Part shown: positions 1 to 6,291 of the stretch, one piece after another
Position numbering within the stretch: the first letter of the stretch is position 1
Layout of the letters: the number at the start of each line of letters is the position of its first letter
Assembly: GCA_038230395.1 (NCBI GenBank)
Contig: JBBRNI010000017.1
Coordinates: 1-9,737, forward strand
Reading direction: 5' to 3'
DNA: 9,737 bases
From: JBDSWU01 sp038230395
GTDB lineage: Bacteria; Patescibacteriota; Saccharimonadia; Saccharimonadales; UBA4665
Made by a program: the position numbers and the translations under genes
The notes under the pieces: generated by a model
What the model was told of the DNA's origin: nothing
Databases searched by the model: none
The model's input: the letters and a program-made list of their open reading frames with translations, nothing else

Positions 1-1663
1 ACACATTCAACAGATCAGCGATCAGGTACACCATCCGCTGCGAGCTAAAATACGCCTGACTAAGCATCTCTTTTTCCTGCTTACTAATCTTCCCAGCATC
101 CCCCTCCAAGACCATACTCAAATATCCCTTAACGCTAGTCAGCGGCGTCCTCAACTGGTGCGACGCCATACTAATGAAGTCATCCTTACTCTCATCAAGC
201 TCCTTGAGCTTCTCATTGGCCTTCCGTAACTTGCGTGTCGCATCATCAACCTTCCCCTGTAGTGTCAGGTTAAAGTTCTGAATCTCCTCAAAATGTTGCG
301 CATTCTGGATGGCAATTAAAAGTTCTTTGCCAATCGTATCTAAAACTCTAAGATCTGAGCCATTATATGGATTACCACTTCTTTTAGGCCCCAATGCAAA
401 GTAACCATTTCCTTGAGCTGTTTTATTACTTGTAAGCCTCACCAGTACTGCGATGTTATTTTCATCTAACAGTAGTTTTAGCTTGTTGTTGTTTGATTCG
501 AGGTAGTCAGTTGAAATAACGGTCTCTCTGTAGTCCACAAGTAAGGCGCGGAGCTTCTCAAGTTCATTTGAATCTACTTGCGCACCTTCGCTACTTATCG
601 CCTTCTCTGAACTGTAATTAGTACCTTTTAGCCAAAAGACGCAGAAATCCGCTTTAATGTTTTGGACAATCAATTCAGATGAAGCTTTCAGCAGTTTTGA
701 TAAGTCAATTGTTGAAACTAATGTGCGGTTGAGACTATCGAATAACTCTTGTGTTTCATATGCATCACGATAGAAGTATTTATTTGTGATGCGGTTAAAG
801 ATTTTACGAAGAGGTGAATAGGCGCTCACAACGATTATGATGACTAAAACGTTAAGTGCACCGCTCAGAAATTCATTATGTGTTTTTGAGATAAGTGTTG
901 TGATGTAGTAAGAAGCAACCCCATAAAATAAAGAGAGCAGCCCAAGGGTTATAACGTAACCGAGTGAACGCGCAATGAAAAGCTTTAAATCAAATAATTT
1001 GTGCTTTACCACACTATAGTAGAGGCCAAATACAGTAATGAGCATTGGCAGGGTTCCAATATTGGATAATCCGAACCACCCTGTAGCAGTCGGAAGTATA
1101 AACTCTGCTAAAACAATGATAGGCAGTGTTAGCGTCCACGAAATAAAAAGAACACCAAGTCTATCTCGCATCACACCACTACTTCTATGCTCGTTCCGTT
1201 TTAAAATATAAACGCTTGCAATAATCAATAGCAGTAAAGCGCCAAAGTAAACTGACGACAGAGGACCGAACTTAACGGCATACACTGCATCTTGTAGTTC
1301 AACGCCCTTCACAACTAGGGGCGTAGCACCTAAGAGACCTCCAACGATTACTAATGGCATCAACTTTTTGAGAATAGCGCGAATTTTTGTATCTTCAGCA
1401 AGGCTGACCGTAAACCACATGACACACAACACAGCAGCGTAGCTACAAACAAATACAAAATAATTCGCTATTACTGCAACTCGTGGGGAGTACTCGGTAT
1501 TATTACTGATGTAATTCGTAATAATCCACAAACTCACAAATAAAGAGAACGATGCAAATGCTCTATTGGTTTCTAGGTTTCTATTTCTTGCAAGCACCAC
1601 CAATGCTAAGCCAATCAAACTAATTGCGACGAGGCTATCAATAAGCAGATAGAGATTAAGCAT
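1..1663 (-). CDS. Multi-TM sensor histidine kinase, GAF-like domain, 3' end outside window
   Basis: Membrane sensor kinase; 554 codons are visible before the window edge. Reading the minus strand from the ATG at 1663, residues 1-280 hold about eight or nine hydrophobic helices (for example 3-25, 37-52, 62-88, 99-118, 134-154, 168-190, 201-219, 230-254, 265-282), resembling 7TM-type kinase sensor regions. Residues ~300-457 look like a GAF domain, ending in the typical FALGPKRSG...IAIQNAQ stretch. A charged, probably coiled-coil linker (~457-495) leads to the dimerisation/phospho-acceptor H-box SHQLRTPLTSVKGYL, with phospho-accepting His502. The ATPase domain must lie beyond position 1. It is third in a minus-strand row after the acyltransferase and ThiF-like genes, 99 bp behind the latter. 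No convincing Shine-Dalgarno precedes the ATG. The receiver proteins at 3726-4958 are its natural candidate partners (inference). Kinase identity is certain; the ligand is unknown. Confidence 0.93.
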   Translation of the reverse strand, partial: MLNLYLLIDSLVAISLIGLALVVLARNRNLETNRAFASFSLFVSLWIITNYISNNTEYSPRVAVIANYFVFVCSYAAVLCVMWFTVSLAEDTKIRAILKKLMPLVIVGGLLGATPLVVKGVELQDAVYAVKFGPLSSVYFGALLLLIIASVYILKRNEHRSSGVMRDRLGVLFISWTLTLPIIVLAEFILPTATGWFGLSNIGTLPMLITVFGLYYSVVKHKLFDLKLFIARSLGYVITLGLLSLFYGVASYYITTLISKTHNEFLSGALNVLVIIIVVSAYSPLRKIFNRITNKYFYRDAYETQELFDSLNRTLVSTIDLSKLLKASSELIVQNIKADFCVFWLKGTNYSSEKAISSEGAQVDSNELEKLRALLVDYRETVISTDYLESNNNKLKLLLDENNIAVLVRLTSNKTAQGNGYFALGPKRSGNPYNGSDLRVLDTIGKELLIAIQNAQHFEEIQNFNLTLQGKVDDATRKLRKANEKLKELDESKDDFISMASHQLRTPLTSVKGYLSMVLEGDAGKISKQEKEMLSQAYFSSQRMVYLIADLLNV

Positions 1664-1762
1664 ATGCTTATAGTCTACTATCTTAGTCGCTTATAGAGAA
1701 CTCATCTCTTAAAGTTACAGACTAAAGCAACACCCTAGATTGTCTTGCTTCTAAATTTTTGC
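1664..1762. other. Intergenic spacer between ThiF-like gene and kinase gene
   Basis: An AT-rich 99-bp spacer. It contains a small inverted repeat (AGAGA at 1695-1699 and TCTCT at 1705-1709) and two copies of CTTATAG (1667-1673 and 1690-1696). I see no T-rich terminator and no good -35/-10 pair for the kinase gene. Read-through from the upstream genes is therefore the simplest reading, although a weak internal promoter cannot be excluded. Confidence 0.4.
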
Positions 1763-2683
1763 TTATTCAGCTCTATTTTTACGATCGATATCTCTATAGC
1801 TCGCTCGGGGATTGCGCTTTAGCAAATCACGTACCGCAGCATAAGCGAGAGTTCTATAGTGCGATAAGCGTGGCAATGAGGTAACGCCAGTTTTCAAATC
1901 ATAAGCATCCATGTAACCAAACTTTGGTGCCCAGATAGGCTTGCTTCGATGGTTTCCTAACTCACTTGTGATGTGCTTGAATGCTTGTGAGCTACCAAGT
2001 GCAGCGGCGACATCAACACCTTGAGCAATGGATGGTAACGATGCCCCTTCTTTAATAGCTACAAATGTGCTGAGGTCGGTATATTTCGGTATGTATGGTA
2101 GGCATCTATCAAACTGCACTGATAAGTCCTTGATTTCATCAAGTGGCATACCCTCAGGTATGCCCATTAATTTCTCAAAAGTCATTTTCCCGTTAGGATG
2201 AAACGAAGTGACCTGAGCAGCAAATCCAACATTCATCACGAGCACATTAGGTATCCCTCGTCTGCGAGCAGCGCGAGCAATCGATGTTCCAATATGCAAG
2301 TATGTCAGTTCCGATTCATCAAAGACTAACGTTGCTCTACTAGTAAAATCGTCTATGTTATCTTCGTGTACACCATCCTTAAAAATGCGGATGTCAGCAT
2401 CAGGATTTATATCAAGCACTCGGTCACGAAAAACTTCTGCTTTATTTAATCCATACGTTGATGTAACGGCTCCTGGCACCCTATTAGTGTTCTCAGGCTC
2501 GAATGCCTCAGGATCGGCGATATCAAATGTTTGAACGCCGTTCATAGCGAGTCGTAGCCCGAGTTGAAATCCGTCTCCACCAACACCAGCAATTGCAACT
2601 TTTGCAGCCATTAAAGCTTGCTGCTCAGCCTCATTCCAAAAGCCAAAGTTTCTAGAATACTCAGGTGAGGATAAAGTTCTCAT
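1763..2683 (-). CDS. ThiF/E1-like ATP-dependent adenylating enzyme
   Basis: A 306-residue member of the E1/ThiF/MoeB Rossmann superfamily, whose members adenylate a carboxyl group. Visible motifs are the nucleotide-binding loop GVGGDG (33-38), the acidic stretch after strand 2 (D54, D57), the ENTNR segment (N65, R68) matching the family N-x-x-R, the lysine of GLNKAE (K81), and the aspartate of VFDES (D122). There is only one cysteine (C194). The zinc-binding CxxC pairs of MoeB/ThiF and the catalytic cysteine of true E1 enzymes are therefore not recognisable. This suggests adenylation without thioester transfer, as in TcdA/CsdL-type or peptide-modifying relatives. The C-terminal ~100 residues are unassigned. 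It follows the acyltransferase gene by 23 bp with no clear ribosome site, so the two are probably cotranscribed and functionally coupled. The substrate is unknown; carboxyl activation of the neighbour's product is my inference. Confidence 0.85.
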   Translation of the reverse strand: MRTLSSPEYSRNFGFWNEAEQQALMAAKVAIAGVGGDGFQLGLRLAMNGVQTFDIADPEAFEPENTNRVPGAVTSTYGLNKAEVFRDRVLDINPDADIRIFKDGVHEDNIDDFTSRATLVFDESELTYLHIGTSIARAARRRGIPNVLVMNVGFAAQVTSFHPNGKMTFEKLMGIPEGMPLDEIKDLSVQFDRCLPYIPKYTDLSTFVAIKEGASLPSIAQGVDVAAALGSSQAFKHITSELGNHRSKPIWAPKFGYMDAYDLKTGVTSLPRLSHYRTLAYAAVRDLLKRNPRASYRDIDRKNRAE

Positions 2684-2706
2684 TGTGATTTGGTTACGAG
2701 CTCTGG

Positions 2707-3501
2707 CTAAGCTGCTGCGCCTTTATGTTGACGCAACTTTCCGAAATATGTCATTGCACCAGCAGCAATCTGCAATTCATCCATGAACCCAGGTTCGCGG
2801 TCTTCGATGCCATCAATAAACTTGTTAGTATCGACTTCGATAGGCAGATTATAGTCTTGGTAATGTTCGATGTAACGTGGTTCGCCAATGCTCGTAACTG
2901 GAATGCCGGTAGTTGCAGCATGTCGTTCGAACCATGGCTCAACAACAGCGTACGTTGGGCCTAGTTTGTGATTAGCAATTTGTGCTAACGCAAGGGGATA
3001 GATTTTCCATGATAAAAAGTCTTGGATTGTAGCCTTTTCGTGACGGGAGATTAAGCGTGATACTTCTATACTCTTGGGAGGAGCGGGGTGTGCTTCAAAC
3101 ACTTCCGGGCAAAACTTTTCCACTGGTAGTGGGTAGTCTCCTTCAAACCGATCTTCCGTTATAGCATCATAGCCCTTAAGGATAAGTCTCATGGTTGCGA
3201 CTACGCGCTGATCGGTACCTCGATTTTCGATAATTCCAAAAGCAATCGATCGTGCATCGTCACGATCGCGATCTGTACCATCTTCATGTAAGTCATCTGC
3301 GGATAGTTGTCCGGTCTGGTCAACATAGACGTTTCTTCGCAGGTCATAGTATCCGCCATACTCGTTTCCAAGGCCTAGCTTCACTTGGTCATTCACAGCA
3401 AGTACTCCCGCAGCGAAGCGAGCATCAGGATACTGTTCGAATAGGCGTGATTCAATCACGGGGATAACGATTTCGTTACCGATTCCTGCAATGGTTGACA
3501 T
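2707..3501 (-). CDS. LuxI/FeeM-like GNAT-fold N-acyltransferase (putative signal synthase)
   Basis: A 264-residue protein with hallmarks of the autoinducer-synthase/N-acyl amino acid synthase branch of the GNAT fold. These are a strand ending VVATMRLI, whose Arg105 matches the conserved arginine of LuxI; IEVSRLIS, with Glu146 and Arg149 matching the family E-x-S-R; and a C-terminal ERHAATTGIPVTSIGEP stretch (192-208) like the 'helix, G, phi-G-P' ending of LuxI/FeeM. An acidic insertion (~D69-D82) precedes the core. Family members transfer an acyl chain from acyl-ACP or acyl-CoA to an amino group. The exact substrates cannot be read here. It is the first gene after the promoter at 3633-3661. 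The start is supported by AGGA (3512-3515, complement) about 10 bases before the ATG. Other options are a PEP-CTERM-system-type acyltransferase or a generic GNAT enzyme. The fold call is fairly secure; a signalling role is inference from the adjacent kinase. Confidence 0.72.
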   Translation of the reverse strand: MSTIAGIGNEIVIPVIESRLFEQYPDARFAAGVLAVNDQVKLGLGNEYGGYYDLRRNVYVDQTGQLSADDLHEDGTDRDRDDARSIAFGIIENRGTDQRVVATMRLILKGYDAITEDRFEGDYPLPVEKFCPEVFEAHPAPPKSIEVSRLISRHEKATIQDFLSWKIYPLALAQIANHKLGPTYAVVEPWFERHAATTGIPVTSIGEPRYIEHYQDYNLPIEVDTNKFIDGIEDREPGFMDELQIAAGAMTYFGKLRQHKGAAA

Positions 3502-3530
3502 CTAGTTTAGTTCCTCATATTTACTAAAAG

Positions 3531-3599
3531 TTACAAAAACGGCACTTAGCAAAGTTCCTAGCGTTGCTAGAAAGTCTACTAAGTGCCGTGTTCTTGTAA
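3531..3599 (-). terminator. Leader hairpin with U-tract: attenuator or small-RNA terminator
   Basis: Read on the minus strand, CGGCACTTAG (3588-3579) pairs perfectly with CTAAGTGCCG (3549-3540), and TTTTTGT follows directly (3539-3533), the layout of an intrinsic terminator. The ~29-nt apex holds a second hairpin, CTAGC-AAC-GCTAG (3570-3558). The outer arms extend imperfectly (3531-3549 against 3579-3599). It lies downstream of the promoter at 3633-3661 and upstream of the ribosome site of the acyltransferase gene. It therefore either attenuates that gene or ends a ~95-nt RNA. No known riboswitch class was recognised. Confidence 0.7.
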
Positions 3600-3606
3600 G
3601 TTGCAT

Positions 3607-3623
3607 TCACCCTAAAAAGGTGA
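3607..3623 (-). repeat. Small hairpin at the 5' end of the leader
   Basis: TCACC (3607-3611) and GGTGA (3619-3623) form a 5-bp stem with a 7-base loop. It falls within a few bases of the predicted transcription start (~3626, minus). It may be a 5' stem protecting the leader RNA or part of an attenuator switch. Confidence 0.4.
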
Positions 3624-3632
3624 CTAAGCTGC

Positions 3633-3661
3633 ATTATACTAGATAAATCGCGTAAAGTCAA
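3633..3661 (-). promoter_or_regulatory. Strong sigma70-type promoter for the acyltransferase-ThiF-kinase genes
   Basis: On the minus strand, TTGACT (3661-3656) is followed after exactly 17 bases by a perfect TATAAT (3638-3633). The predicted start is near 3626, which gives a leader of about 125 nt before the ATG at 3501. That is strikingly longer than the near-zero leaders predicted for the divergent genes. Confidence 0.75.
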
Positions 3662-3692
3662 TACATGAAATCAGTAGAACGTCGTAAATATG

Positions 3693-3720
3693 TAGACAAG
3701 GAGTCATCTGTTATTATTAA
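3693..3720 (+). promoter_or_regulatory. Candidate promoter for the first response regulator
   Basis: TAGACA (3693-3698), a 16-base spacer and TATTAA (3715-3720) lie 5 bases before the ATG at 3726. An alternative -10 is TATTAT (3712-3717). AAGGAG at 3698-3703 is over 20 bases upstream, too far to serve as the ribosome site, so a leaderless start is favoured. The match is weaker than in the next two genes. Confidence 0.38.
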
Positions 3721-3725
3721 TCGAA

Positions 3726-4109
3726 ATGTCCAAAACCCTGATTGTCGAAGACGAAGTATCGATTGCACACATGTATCAGTTCAAGCTGAAACAAAGTGGC
3801 TACGATGTTGTGGTGGCATACAACGGGCAAACCGGGCTCGATGAAGCCGCGAAGTTTAAGCCCGATCTCATCTTATTAGACCTGCGGATGCCGATCATGT
3901 CAGGTGATGAGATGCTTGAAGAGCTCCGGAAAACAGATTGGGGGAGTAGTATCAGGGTCATCATCCTGACCAATATTAGTAAGGACGAAGCTCCAGCCAA
4001 GCTGCGATTCCTGAATGTCGACCGCTATATCGTCAAAGCACACCATACGCCTTCTCAAGTAGTCAGGATAGTCGAAGAAGTTCTCAGTAGTAGTCATCAC
4101 GCCAAGTGA
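3726..4109 (+). CDS. Single-domain response regulator (receiver), copy 1
   Basis: A 127-residue stand-alone CheY-like receiver. It has the acidic pocket E8-D9-E10, phospho-acceptor Asp52 in LLDLRMP, switch Thr82 in IILTN, and the conserved Lys104 in VKAHHTP. No DNA-binding or enzymatic output domain follows; the protein ends 15 residues after its last helix begins. It is the first of three gap-free homologous receivers. Copies 1 and 2 share the IMSGDE and DEAP segments. It lies head-to-head with the acyltransferase-ThiF-kinase genes across a 224-bp intergenic region, which makes it the best candidate partner of that kinase (inference). It could be a phosphorelay intermediate, a phosphate sink or a protein-interaction output. 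It ends in TGA. Confidence 0.93.
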   Translation: MSKTLIVEDEVSIAHMYQFKLKQSGYDVVVAYNGQTGLDEAAKFKPDLILLDLRMPIMSGDEMLEELRKTDWGSSIRVIILTNISKDEAPAKLRFLNVDRYIVKAHHTPSQVVRIVEEVLSSSHHAK

Positions 4110-4138
4110 TTGTATCCACTTACGCTAAAGCGTAAGAT
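4110..4138 (+). promoter_or_regulatory. Promoter of receiver copy 2, leaderless geometry
   Basis: TTGTAT (4110-4115), a 17-base spacer and TAAGAT (4133-4138) sit 6 bases before the ATG at 4145, so transcription should begin at about the start codon. There is no Shine-Dalgarno. The -35 begins at the base right after the stop codon of copy 1. Confidence 0.55.
4119..4136. promoter_or_regulatory. Perfect palindrome inside the copy 2 promoter (operator candidate)
   Basis: CTTACGCT-AA-AGCGTAAG is a perfect 8-bp inverted repeat. It fills most of the -35/-10 spacer and overlaps the -10 box. It is not followed by a T-tract on either strand, so it is not a typical terminator. It could be a repressor or activator site, or an RNA hairpin at the 3' end of the copy 1 message. 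Confidence 0.5.
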
Positions 4139-4144
4139 AGGGGT

Positions 4145-4516
4145 ATGCCAAAAATTGCGATTGTTGAAGATGTGCCGACTCTGGCGGACATGTATAAATT
4201 CAAGTTCGAACAGAGTGGCTTCGAAGTTGTTGTTGGTTATAACGGTGAAGAGGGGCTGCAACGGGTTACCGAATTTCAACCTGAAATTGTACTGCTTGAT
4301 CTGATGATGCCCATCATGTCTGGTGATGAGGTTCTGGAGAAAATAAGGGCCCAAGTCTGGGGTGCCAAGATTAAAGTTATCATCCTGACCAATATCGGTG
4401 AGGATGAAGCACCACAACGTCTGAAAAACCTGCATGTATCTCGCTACATTGTCAAAGCCGACTATACGCCGGCCCAGGTGGTCGACATCGTCAAAGAAGT
4501 GTTGCTGGAACCCTAA
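4145..4516 (+). CDS. Single-domain response regulator (receiver), copy 2
   Basis: A 123-residue CheY-like receiver without an output domain. Key residues are E8-D9 (the third acidic position is V10), phospho-acceptor Asp52 in LLDLMMP, Thr82 in IILTN, and Lys104 in VKADYTP. It aligns with copies 1 and 3 without gaps across its whole length, including a shared WG near residue 72, so the three arose by tandem duplication. The intergenic gap to copy 1 is only 35 bases yet contains a complete promoter and a palindrome, which suggests separate control rather than a simple operon. The start is fixed by the ATG at 4145, which begins MPKIAIVED like its paralogues. The cognate kinase is not shown by the sequence. 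Confidence 0.93.
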   Translation: MPKIAIVEDVPTLADMYKFKFEQSGFEVVVGYNGEEGLQRVTEFQPEIVLLDLMMPIMSGDEVLEKIRAQVWGAKIKVIILTNIGEDEAPQRLKNLHVSRYIVKADYTPAQVVDIVKEVLLEP

Positions 4517-4552
4517 GCAGTTCTTTAGCCATGCTGATTACCCTTAAAATGA

Positions 4553-4581
4553 TTGTGTTACACCGGCGCTTGTCGTAGGAT
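4553..4581 (+). promoter_or_regulatory. Promoter of receiver copy 3, leaderless geometry
   Basis: TTGTGT (4553-4558), a 17-base spacer and TAGGAT (4576-4581) lie 8 bases before the ATG at 4590. The GAGG at 4583-4586 is only 3 bases from the ATG, too close for a normal ribosome site. This again favours a start at or next to the AUG. Confidence 0.5.
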
Positions 4582-4589
4582 TGAGGTAT

Positions 4590-4958
4590 ATGGCAAAAAT
4601 CGCGATTATCGAAGACGACCAAGCTATTAGCCAGATGTACCGCTTCAAGTTTGAGGCGGAAGGCTACACCGTCCAGACGGCTGAAAACGGCAAATTAGGA
4701 CTGGAATTAGCTGAGAATATGAAGCCGGACATCATTCTCTTGGACCTCATGATGCCAGAGATGACCGGTGACCAGATGCTCACCCAACTCCGTAAATTGC
4801 CCTGGGGTAAAGACATTAAAGTTATCATTCTGACCAATATGGGTGAGCAGGAAATCCCCGAAGCCATCAAGCAGCTTGGCGTCAGCGACGTCATCCTGAA
4901 AGCCGATATGACCCCCCGTCAGGTGGCCGAACTCATCAAGAAACAGCTGGCTGCTTAA
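4590..4958 (+). CDS. Single-domain response regulator (receiver), copy 3
   Basis: A 122-residue CheY-like receiver. It has the full acidic pocket E8-D9-D10, phospho-acceptor Asp52 in LLDLMMP, Thr82 in IILTN and Lys104 in LKADMTP. I start it at the ATG at 4590 rather than the in-frame TTG at 4581. The ATG gives MAKIAIIEDD, the same N-terminus length as copies 1 and 2, and the promoter's -10 box overlaps the TTG. It is the most diverged of the three (TGDQ instead of SGDE, GEQEIP instead of DEAP). No output domain is present. It ends 37 bases before murD, which has its own promoter-like sequence. It could act with the left-hand kinase or with a kinase elsewhere. Confidence 0.93.
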   Translation: MAKIAIIEDDQAISQMYRFKFEAEGYTVQTAENGKLGLELAENMKPDIILLDLMMPEMTGDQMLTQLRKLPWGKDIKVIILTNMGEQEIPEAIKQLGVSDVILKADMTPRQVAELIKKQLAA

Positions 4959-4960
4959 AC

Positions 4961-4989
4961 TTGCCGATGCTTCACAATTATCCGATACT
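4961..4989 (+). promoter_or_regulatory. Candidate murD promoter, leaderless geometry
   Basis: TTGCCG (4961-4966), a 17-base spacer and GATACT (4984-4989) lie 6 bases before the murD ATG at 4996, the same layout as for receiver copy 2. No Shine-Dalgarno is present. Confidence 0.5.
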
Positions 4990-4995
4990 AGAACT

Positions 4996-6291
4996 ATGAA
5001 GATTGCCGTTGTCGGCTTCGATGTCGAAGGCCGTGCCAGTTATGACTATTTCGTGGCTCAGGGCCATGAGCTGACGGTTTGCGATCAGAATACGACTGTG
5101 GTTGTGCCGGATGGTGTCGAAACGGTCTTGGGTGAGCACTACTTGGATAATCTCGACCGTTTTGATGTCATCGTCCGCACTGCCGGGCTGCCGCCAGCGA
5201 AGATTCTGGCCAAGAACCCTGGCCTTGAACCGAAAATTACTACTCACATAAACGAATTCTTGCGTGTCGCAACAACGCGCAATATTATCGGCGTCACCGG
5301 CACTAAAGGCAAAGGTACAACTAGCTCATTGATAGCCACTATGTTGCAAGCCGATACTCGTGACGTCAAGCTCGGCGGAAATATTGGCCTACCACCGCTC
5401 AGTTTTCTCGATCAATTAACAGCTGACTCGTGGGTAGTGCTAGAGCTTTCGAGTTTTCAATTGATAGATTTACAAATTTCACCACATATAGCCGTCTGTC
5501 TTATGGTAGTTCCAGAACATCTGGATTGGCATAAAGATGCAGAGGAATACTACCATGCCAAAAGCCAGCTTTTTCGCCACCAAAGCGGCGATGACATTGC
5601 CATCTTTCATGGCCAGAACGAAATCTCTGAGCGTATAGCCAGCGCCAGTCCTGGCCAGCGCATACCCTATTTGATATCCCCGGGTTGTGAGGTGAGTGAC
5701 GGTAACTTCGTTATTAACGAGCTGACCGTCTGTGCAACCGATGAACTCAAACTGCTCGGCAAGCACAATTGGGAAAATGTCTGTGCCGCCGTCACGGCTG
5801 TCTGGAAAATCAGCCAAAATGTGGCGGCACTGCGAACGGTATTGACGAGCTTCACTGGCCTAGAACATCGCCTGGAACTGATACGTGAAGTCGATGGCAT
5901 CAGGTATTATGACGATAGTTTTGGCACGGTACCAGAGACAGCCATGGTCGCCATCCAGGCTTTCGAGCAACCAAAAGTCGTCATCATGGGTGGATCAGAT
6001 AAGGGCGCCAGTTATGATCAATTGGCTGAAGTGGTAGCCAGTGGCAATGTCCGAAACGTGGTGTTAGTTGGCGAACAAGGCGACCGTATCCGCTCAGCCT
6101 TGGAACGAGCTGGCTATAAAACCACGACACCAGGTGGCCAGACTATGACGGAAATTGTGGCCGTAGCACGCACAGCGGCCCAACCCGGTGATGTAGTTCT
6201 GCTATCAGCTGCCTGCGCCAGCTTTGATATGTTCAAAAACTACGAAGATCGCGGCGAGCAGTTCAAGGCAGCTGTCCAAGCACTCGTCTAA
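4996..6291 (+). CDS. murD: UDP-N-acetylmuramoyl-L-alanine--D-glutamate ligase
   Basis: A cytoplasmic Mur ligase that adds D-glutamate to UDP-MurNAc-L-Ala using ATP. It has 431 residues, close to the usual ~440. Domain 1 is a Rossmann-like UDP-binding domain (MKIAVVGFDVEG start). Domain 2 carries the P-loop GTKGKGTT (102-109), the ELSSFQL Mg site (E150), HLDWH (H179) and the lysine expected to be carbamylated (K189 in YYHAKSQ). Domain 3 has LEHRLE (289-294), GGSDKG (332-337) and the C-terminal ACASFDMFKNYEDRG (406-420), which is diagnostic of MurD rather than MurC, MurE or MurF. The usual NDSKAT motif reads DDSFGT (306-311), so its lysine is replaced by Phe309. The 3' end overlaps the convergent murI by 29 bp. 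MurI makes the D-glutamate that MurD consumes. Confidence 0.93.
   Translation: MKIAVVGFDVEGRASYDYFVAQGHELTVCDQNTTVVVPDGVETVLGEHYLDNLDRFDVIVRTAGLPPAKILAKNPGLEPKITTHINEFLRVATTRNIIGVTGTKGKGTTSSLIATMLQADTRDVKLGGNIGLPPLSFLDQLTADSWVVLELSSFQLIDLQISPHIAVCLMVVPEHLDWHKDAEEYYHAKSQLFRHQSGDDIAIFHGQNEISERIASASPGQRIPYLISPGCEVSDGNFVINELTVCATDELKLLGKHNWENVCAAVTAVWKISQNVAALRTVLTSFTGLEHRLELIREVDGIRYYDDSFGTVPETAMVAIQAFEQPKVVIMGGSDKGASYDQLAEVVASGNVRNVVLVGEQGDRIRSALERAGYKTTTPGGQTMTEIVAVARTAAQPGDVVLLSAACASFDMFKNYEDRGEQFKAAVQALV

Noticed and set aside
2725..2964. 79-codon plus-strand reading frame inside the acyltransferase gene
   Set aside because: Antisense to a well-supported gene, no ribosome site or promoter, composition without family features; a shadow frame.
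3635..3640. TATACT on the plus strand as a -10 box for the receivers
   Set aside because: No -35 lies 16-18 bases upstream, and it overlaps the much better minus-strand TATAAT.
3664..3870. Short plus-strand frame starting at ATG 3664 and running into receiver copy 1
   Set aside because: Out of frame with the receiver, no ribosome site or suitably placed promoter, arginine-rich shadow translation.
4581..4589. TTG start for receiver copy 3
   Set aside because: It would lie within the -10 region and add three residues absent from both paralogues; the ATG at 4590 fits better.
5479..5817. 112-codon minus-strand reading frame inside murD
   Set aside because: Antisense shadow of the conserved central domain of MurD.
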